From the NCBI GenBank assembly GCA_963742715.1, contig CAVUMR010000001.1, forward strand, positions 620,001 to 684,000: a DNA stretch of 64,000 nucleotides, read 5' to 3'. This stretch comes from CAVUMR01 sp963742715. Lineage in GTDB: Bacteria; Actinomycetota; Actinomycetes; Mycobacteriales; Micromonosporaceae. Under the pieces are notes generated by a model, which saw nothing but the letters and a program-made list of their open reading frames with translations, made no database searches and was not told the DNA's origin. Of the stretch, positions 60,290 to 64,000 are shown piece after piece. A program made the translations under genes and the position numbers. Position 1 is the first letter of the stretch. The number at the start of each line of letters is the position of its first letter.

Positions 60290-61236
60290 CCGACACGGCG
60301 ATTCGTACCGTCGACCTACGCAAGACCTACAAGTCGGCCAAGACCGAGATACCGGCGGTACGCGGCATCGAGCTGGAAGTGCCGCGCGGGCAGTTCTTCG
60401 GGCTGCTCGGCCCGAACGGGGCGGGCAAGTCCACCACCATCGGCATGCTCACCACGCTGGTCGTACCGACCTCCGGCGAGGCCTACGTGGCCGGGCTCGA
60501 CGTGGCCCGCGAACCGGTGGAGGTGAAGCGCCGGATCGGCCTGGTCGACCAGCGCGGGACCCTCGACCGCCAGCTCACCGTGGCGGAGAACGTCGAATTC
60601 CGCGGCCGGTACGCCGGTATGACCGGCAAGGAGGCCCGCCGCCGTACCGACGAGCTGCTCGACATGTTCAACCTCGGCCAGCGCCGGAAGGCGAAGGTGT
60701 TCGAGCTGTCCGGCGGCCAGACCAAGCGGGTCATGATCGCCCGCGCGCTGGTACACGAGCCGGAGATCCTGTTCCTGGACGAGCCGACCGCCGGCATCGA
60801 TCCGCAGACCCGGATCAACCTGTGGGAAACCCTGCGCGAGCTGTCCGCCAGCGGCCAGACGATCCTGCTCACCACGCACTACATGGAAGAGGCCGAAGCG
60901 CTCTGCGAGCGGGTCGCGATCATCGACCACGGCGAGATCCTGGCCGCCGACACGGTGGACGGGCTGAAGTCGACGGCCGGCGAGGACACCGTGCTGACGG
61001 TCAGCTACGACGGGCCGGTACCGGACCTCGACGCGCTGAAGTCCCGGCCGGAGATCAGCCGGGTCGAGATCACCGACGACCAGGTGCGGGTGTTCGCCCA
61101 GCGGGCCGACGGCCTGCTCGGCGAGCTGGTCAACGCCGGCAGCACCGCCGGACTCACCGTCCGCGACGCGTCCACGCTGCGACCCAGCCTGGAGAGCGTG
61201 TTCCTCACCCTGACCGGAAGGGAGTACCGGGAATGA
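60286..61236 (+). CDS. ABC transporter ATP-binding protein, DrrA-type multidrug exporter family
   Basis: 316 residues. Walker A LLGPNGAGKSTT, signature FELSGGQTKR, Walker B ILFLDEPTAGID and the H-loop LLTTHYMEEAEAL. The C-terminal ~90 residues resemble the DrrA-type extension. Would energise the adjacent ABC-2 permease for export of a hydrophobic compound or drug. GTG start overlaps the MarR stop. Confidence 0.94.
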   Translation: MTDTAIRTVDLRKTYKSAKTEIPAVRGIELEVPRGQFFGLLGPNGAGKSTTIGMLTTLVVPTSGEAYVAGLDVAREPVEVKRRIGLVDQRGTLDRQLTVAENVEFRGRYAGMTGKEARRRTDELLDMFNLGQRRKAKVFELSGGQTKRVMIARALVHEPEILFLDEPTAGIDPQTRINLWETLRELSASGQTILLTTHYMEEAEALCERVAIIDHGEILAADTVDGLKSTAGEDTVLTVSYDGPVPDLDALKSRPEISRVEITDDQVRVFAQRADGLLGELVNAGSTAGLTVRDASTLRPSLESVFLTLTGREYRE

Positions 61237-62084
61237 CGGCCGTTGCCGAATCAGCCGGCCAGGTGCGGGTGCGCCGGGACGGGGCGTCCCAGCTGCTGCG
61301 CACGTTCGGCGCGATGCTGCTGCGGGACATGCGGGTCCAGCAGCGGCAGGCGATCTCGTTCATCGCGCAGACCGTGATGCAGCCGTTGCTGTTCATCTTC
61401 ACCTTCGCGTACATCCTCCCGAAGGTCGGCGGGGGCCTGCTCAGCGGCGGTGGCGGCGCGGCGTTCGCGACGATCCTGGTGCCCGGCATGGTGGCCACCT
61501 CGATGGTCACCTCCGGGATGATGTCGGTGACGTTCCCGCTGATCATGGAGCTGTCCTGGACCAAGGAGATCACCGACCGGCTGCTCGCGCCGTTGCCGGT
61601 GTGGGCGCTGGCCATGCAGAAGATCACCTCGGGCGCCATCCGGGCACTGCTCGCCGGACTGGTGGTGTTCCCGATCGTGGCCCTGGTGCACGCGGGCGGT
61701 CAGGCCCCGCACATCGAGGTGTCGAACTGGCCGGTGCTGATCGTCGTACTGCTGCTGTCGTCGGTACTCGCGCCGGCGATCGGGCTGTTCCTCGGTACCG
61801 TCATCGAGCCACAGAAGATCAACATGCTGTTCGGCTTCATCCTGCTGCCCGCTTCGATGCTCGGCTGCGTGTACTACCCGTGGGCCGCGCTGCACTCGAT
61901 GAAGTGGCTGCAGATCATCGTGTTGGCCAACCCGATCGTGTACGTCAGTGAGGGGCTGCGCGACACGCTCACGCCCACCATGCCGCACATGAGCGTCTGG
62001 GCGTTCGTACCGGTGCTGGCGCTCGGTACCTTCGGGTTCTGCTGGCTGGCGGTGCGCTCGTTCACCCACCGGGTACTCGATTGA
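61233..62084 (+). CDS. ABC-2 type transporter permease
   Basis: 283 residues with six predicted helices (ISFIAQTVMQPLLFIFTFAY, ATILVPGMVATSMVTSGMMS, AIRALLAGLVVFPIVALVHA, LIVVLLLSSVLAPAIGLFLG, MLFGFILLPASMLGCVYYPW, VWAFVPVLALGTFGFCWLAV). Start ATG overlaps the ATPase stop by four bases. Forms the membrane part of the exporter. Confidence 0.94.
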   Translation: MTAVAESAGQVRVRRDGASQLLRTFGAMLLRDMRVQQRQAISFIAQTVMQPLLFIFTFAYILPKVGGGLLSGGGGAAFATILVPGMVATSMVTSGMMSVTFPLIMELSWTKEITDRLLAPLPVWALAMQKITSGAIRALLAGLVVFPIVALVHAGGQAPHIEVSNWPVLIVVLLLSSVLAPAIGLFLGTVIEPQKINMLFGFILLPASMLGCVYYPWAALHSMKWLQIIVLANPIVYVSEGLRDTLTPTMPHMSVWAFVPVLALGTFGFCWLAVRSFTHRVLD

Positions 62085-62104
62085 GCGTTTGTTCGGGCTC
62101 TTGA

Positions 62105-62140
62105 GGAGGGCGGGCGCCGGATATCCGGTGGCCGCCCTCC
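62105..62140. terminator. Bidirectional terminator hairpin
   Basis: GGAGGGCGG (62105-62113) pairs with CCGCCCTCC (62132-62140); inside it the palindrome CCGGATATCCGG (62117-62128) extends the stem. It lies between the ABC-2 permease stop and the convergent methyltransferase stop. Confidence 0.85.
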
Positions 62141-62162
62141 GCTCGTACCGGCCGGGGTCACG

Positions 62163-63059
62163 TCAACGGACGCCGGCCACCGCCGCGTCCTGGCCGCCCC
62201 GCCAGATCACGCCGACCTCGGAGTATCCGGCCGCCCGGAGCGCGTCGAGATGCCAGTCCTGCGGCGGGTTCCATTCGGCCGCGTGGTTGCCGCCGAACAA
62301 CGCCTGCCGCTGCTCGACCAGTGGTCCGAGCGCCGGATCGGCGGCCACGTGCTCCCACCACTGCCCCCAGGACATCGCGGCCGCGGTCGCGTGCAGGGCC
62401 TCCCGCCGCCGCGTGGCCAGTCCGGAGAGCAGCTCGCTCAGCCTCGGGATGGCCGGGTCGGGCATGTGGTCGGCGTTGACGAACACGCCACCGGGCCGCA
62501 GCAGGTCCCGCGCCTCCGCGTACACCGCCCGCAGCCGCTCGGCCGGCAGCCAGTGCAGCGCGGTCGCGGTGAGGATCGCGTCGTACTCCCGATGCGGCAG
62601 CTTGCCCCGCCAGCCCGGCTCGCGCAGGTCGGCGCTAACCACGACCGGCGCGGTCCCCCGGCTTACCGCGGTGGCGAGCGACGCGTCCGCGATCGCCAGC
62701 AGTACCGGATCCACGTCCACCAGGGTGAGCTCGGCGTCCGGCAGCCGGCGCAGCACCCGCAGCGAGATCGAGCCGGTGCCGCCGGCCAGATCGAGCACCC
62801 GCACCGGCCGCCGCCGCTCCGGCACGCCGAGCGCGCCCACCTCGGCTGGCTCGGCAGGCTCGCCCGTCTCGGTTGGCTCGGCAGTCCGGGCGCCGGCCGC
62901 TTCGGCGAGGTCGACCAGGACGCGGAGCCGCTCCTCCCGATCGGGTAGATACCCCTGTTGCTGCCGGTCCCAGCTCTCCTGCCAGGCCGCGGCCGCCAGC
63001 CTCCGGTCGTCCGGCGACCTTCCGGGACCTGCCAGAACATTCGAGATGTAAGGACTCAT
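62163..63059 (-). CDS. Class I SAM-dependent methyltransferase
   Basis: 298 residues. SAM-binding motif VLDLAGGTGSISLRVL, acidic motif LTLVDVDPVL, and post-motifs DAILTATALHWLPAERL and DLLRPGGVFVNADHM. The N-terminal 75 residues include a Glu/Pro/Ala-rich linker. Substrate unknown. ATG start at 63059; no strong ribosome site. Divergent from the CGNR gene with a short intergenic region. Confidence 0.88.
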   Translation of the reverse strand: MSPYISNVLAGPGRSPDDRRLAAAAWQESWDRQQQGYLPDREERLRVLVDLAEAAGARTAEPTETGEPAEPAEVGALGVPERRRPVRVLDLAGGTGSISLRVLRRLPDAELTLVDVDPVLLAIADASLATAVSRGTAPVVVSADLREPGWRGKLPHREYDAILTATALHWLPAERLRAVYAEARDLLRPGGVFVNADHMPDPAIPRLSELLSGLATRRREALHATAAAMSWGQWWEHVAADPALGPLVEQRQALFGGNHAAEWNPPQDWHLDALRAAGYSEVGVIWRGGQDAAVAGVR

Positions 63060-63106
63060 AAGGCAGGAGGGTACTTACACCGCTGAGCATTGTCTACGGT
63101 TGGTAC

Positions 63107-63640
63107 GTGGACTTCGACGAGTACGCCCGCACAGCCGTCGAACTGGCCAACGCCGAGCTGACCGATCTTGCCGATCTGCACGAAATGTTCGGGGCCCGGA
63201 GCTGGTGGTCGAACGAGGCAACCGACCGGGATGTGGCCACCCTGCGGCGCGCGTCCCGCAAGCTGCGGGAGGTTTTCGAACTCGGTACCGCCGGTAAGGA
63301 CACCGCGGCGGTGGACGCGCTGAACGTGCTCCTGGAGAGCTATCCGGTACAGCCGCGCATCTCCGGCCACGACGCCAGCGACTGGCACATGCACGTCACC
63401 GGACGCGGCGCGACGGTGAGCGCCGAGTATGCCGCCGGCGCGGTATGGGGACTGGCCGCCTGGCTGTGCCGGTACGGCAGTGAACGCTTCGGGGTGTGCG
63501 CCGACGAGCGGTGCGGCAACGTCTTCCTCGACACCTCGTCGAACAACTGCCGCCGGTTCTGTTCGGAGCGATGTGCGACCCGGTCGCACGTTGCCGCACA
63601 TCGGGCCCGCAAGCGGGCCACCACGACCGCACCGGCCTGA
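63107..63640 (+). CDS. CGNR zinc-finger / ABATE-domain transcriptional regulator
   Basis: 177 residues. N-terminal ABATE (stress-induced) region of ~120 residues and a C-terminal CGNR zinc finger: CADERCGNVFLDTSSNNCRR, FCSERCATRSHVAAHRARKR. The NCRRFCSxxCxxR pattern is diagnostic. Likely a DNA-binding regulator; targets unknown. GTG start at 63107. Confidence 0.92.
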   Translation: MDFDEYARTAVELANAELTDLADLHEMFGARSWWSNEATDRDVATLRRASRKLREVFELGTAGKDTAAVDALNVLLESYPVQPRISGHDASDWHMHVTGRGATVSAEYAAGAVWGLAAWLCRYGSERFGVCADERCGNVFLDTSSNNCRRFCSERCATRSHVAAHRARKRATTTAPA

Positions 63641-63657
63641 CACCGCGCGGACATGAA

Positions 63658-63687
63658 GGCGCCGCGATCCGGAGGGATCGCGGCGCC
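63658..63687. terminator. Bidirectional terminator hairpin
   Basis: Perfect 13-bp stem GGCGCCGCGATCC (63658-63670) / GGATCGCGGCGCC (63675-63687) with loop GGAG, between the CGNR gene and a convergent small ORF. Confidence 0.88.
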
Positions 63688-63701
63688 GGGGAGTCGGCCG
63701 A

Positions 63702-63884
63702 TTACATCGGCCCCATCGTCGGCCCGAAGGTCTGGTTGGGGTTGGGTGCGCCCATGTCGGACAGGCGCGGTCGCTCGATCGGCCGTGAGAGACGGTCCTC
63801 GGTGAGCATCGGCGGCGCGTCCGCACGCGAGCGCCGCTTGGTCAGGCGACGCCAGGTCGCCTTCAACCCTGATAATGCCGTCAT
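63702..63884 (-). CDS. Hypothetical small basic protein
   Basis: 60 residues. The N-terminal half is basic (KATWRRLTKRRSRAD), the C-terminal half Pro/Asn/Gly-rich (MGAPNPNQTFGPTMGPM). A TAGCAT hexamer six bases before the ATG fits a leaderless promoter. It is bounded by a strong terminator downstream. No family recognised. Confidence 0.5.
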   Translation of the reverse strand: MTALSGLKATWRRLTKRRSRADAPPMLTEDRLSRPIERPRLSDMGAPNPNQTFGPTMGPM

Positions 63885-63918
63885 CTCACCATGCTAGTTC
63901 GGGCTGCCGAACCTGTGG

Positions 63919-64000
63919 TCACAGCTCGGCGGCGAGCTCGTCGATCAGGCCGTACAACTCCGCGGCCGGTACCGGCTTGCGCTCGGCGGTGGCGATGCTG
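63919..64000 (-). CDS. C-terminal end of an unidentified protein (cut by the window edge)
   Basis: The minus-strand frame from base 64000 to a TGA at 63921-63919 gives 26 residues: SIATAERKPVPAAELYGLID followed by ELAAEL. Too short to assign; the Ala/Glu/Leu content looks like a normal C-terminal helix. Confidence 0.4.
   Translation of the reverse strand, partial: SIATAERKPVPAAELYGLIDELAAEL

Noticed and set aside
1..64000. tRNA, rRNA, insertion sequence, prophage or integrative element
   Set aside because: No cloverleaf-like sequence, transposase, integrase or flanking repeats were recognised anywhere in the window.

Overview
The window is very GC-rich, densely coded DNA from a filamentous, spore-forming-type actinomycete. 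BldC, a BldN-like sigma factor with its RsbN-like partner, mycothiol metabolism, the futalosine menaquinone route and rex-hemACD all point there. A family such as Micromonosporaceae is plausible but is inferred from gene content only. No rRNA, tRNA, insertion sequence, prophage or CRISPR array was seen.

Layout. 1-3.5 kb: the tail of an XRE antitoxin-like gene, then a btuFCD-type vitamin B12 ABC transporter behind a cobalamin riboswitch. 3.5-17 kb: secreted or wall-associated proteins (CAP domain, C39-like peptidase, NlpC/P60, M23), purC, mqnE and a PatB-type lyase. 17-21 kb: a short-chain dehydrogenase with its Lrp regulator, bldC, ubiX, a small zinc-ribbon protein and two unexplained small ORFs. 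21-29.6 kb: a minus-strand chain hemL, histidine phosphatase, resA, ccdA, resB, ccsB, ubiD, ubiA. 29.7-40 kb: XRE/DUF397 pair, GHL10-type glycoside hydrolase, cyclase-ATPase regulator, mycothiol-dependent formaldehyde dehydrogenase with its MBL partner, lytic transglycosylase, tandem GNAT. 40-46 kb: rex-hemA-hemC-cobA/hemD and hemB. 46-64 kb: a two-component system, glutaredoxin/amidohydrolase/HAD operon, acyl-CoA ligase, bldN-rsbN, an envelope-lipid and small-protein block resembling the mycobacterial Rv0500-Rv0512 area, proline dehydrogenase, MarR-ABC transporter operon, a methyltransferase and a CGNR zinc-finger regulator.

The genes share a respiratory theme: haem (hemA, C, D, B, L), menaquinone (mqnE, ubiX, ubiD, ubiA/mqnP), cytochrome c maturation (resA, ccdA, resB, ccsB) and the NADH/NAD sensor Rex, with a well-matched Rex operator before rex-hemACD. 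A second theme is development and envelope remodelling (BldC, BldN, RsbN, peptidoglycan hydrolases).

The strongest anomaly is about 21,095-29,095. Every gene there is broken by many single-base insertions and deletions, while all flanking genes are intact. The broken genes include haem and cytochrome c genes that should be needed, so a local consensus-quality failure is much more likely than gene decay. The most unusual possible biology is a pair of tiny minus-strand ORFs at 20,441-20,820; the second ends in a 13-codon unit that is repeated in frame just beyond its stop codon.
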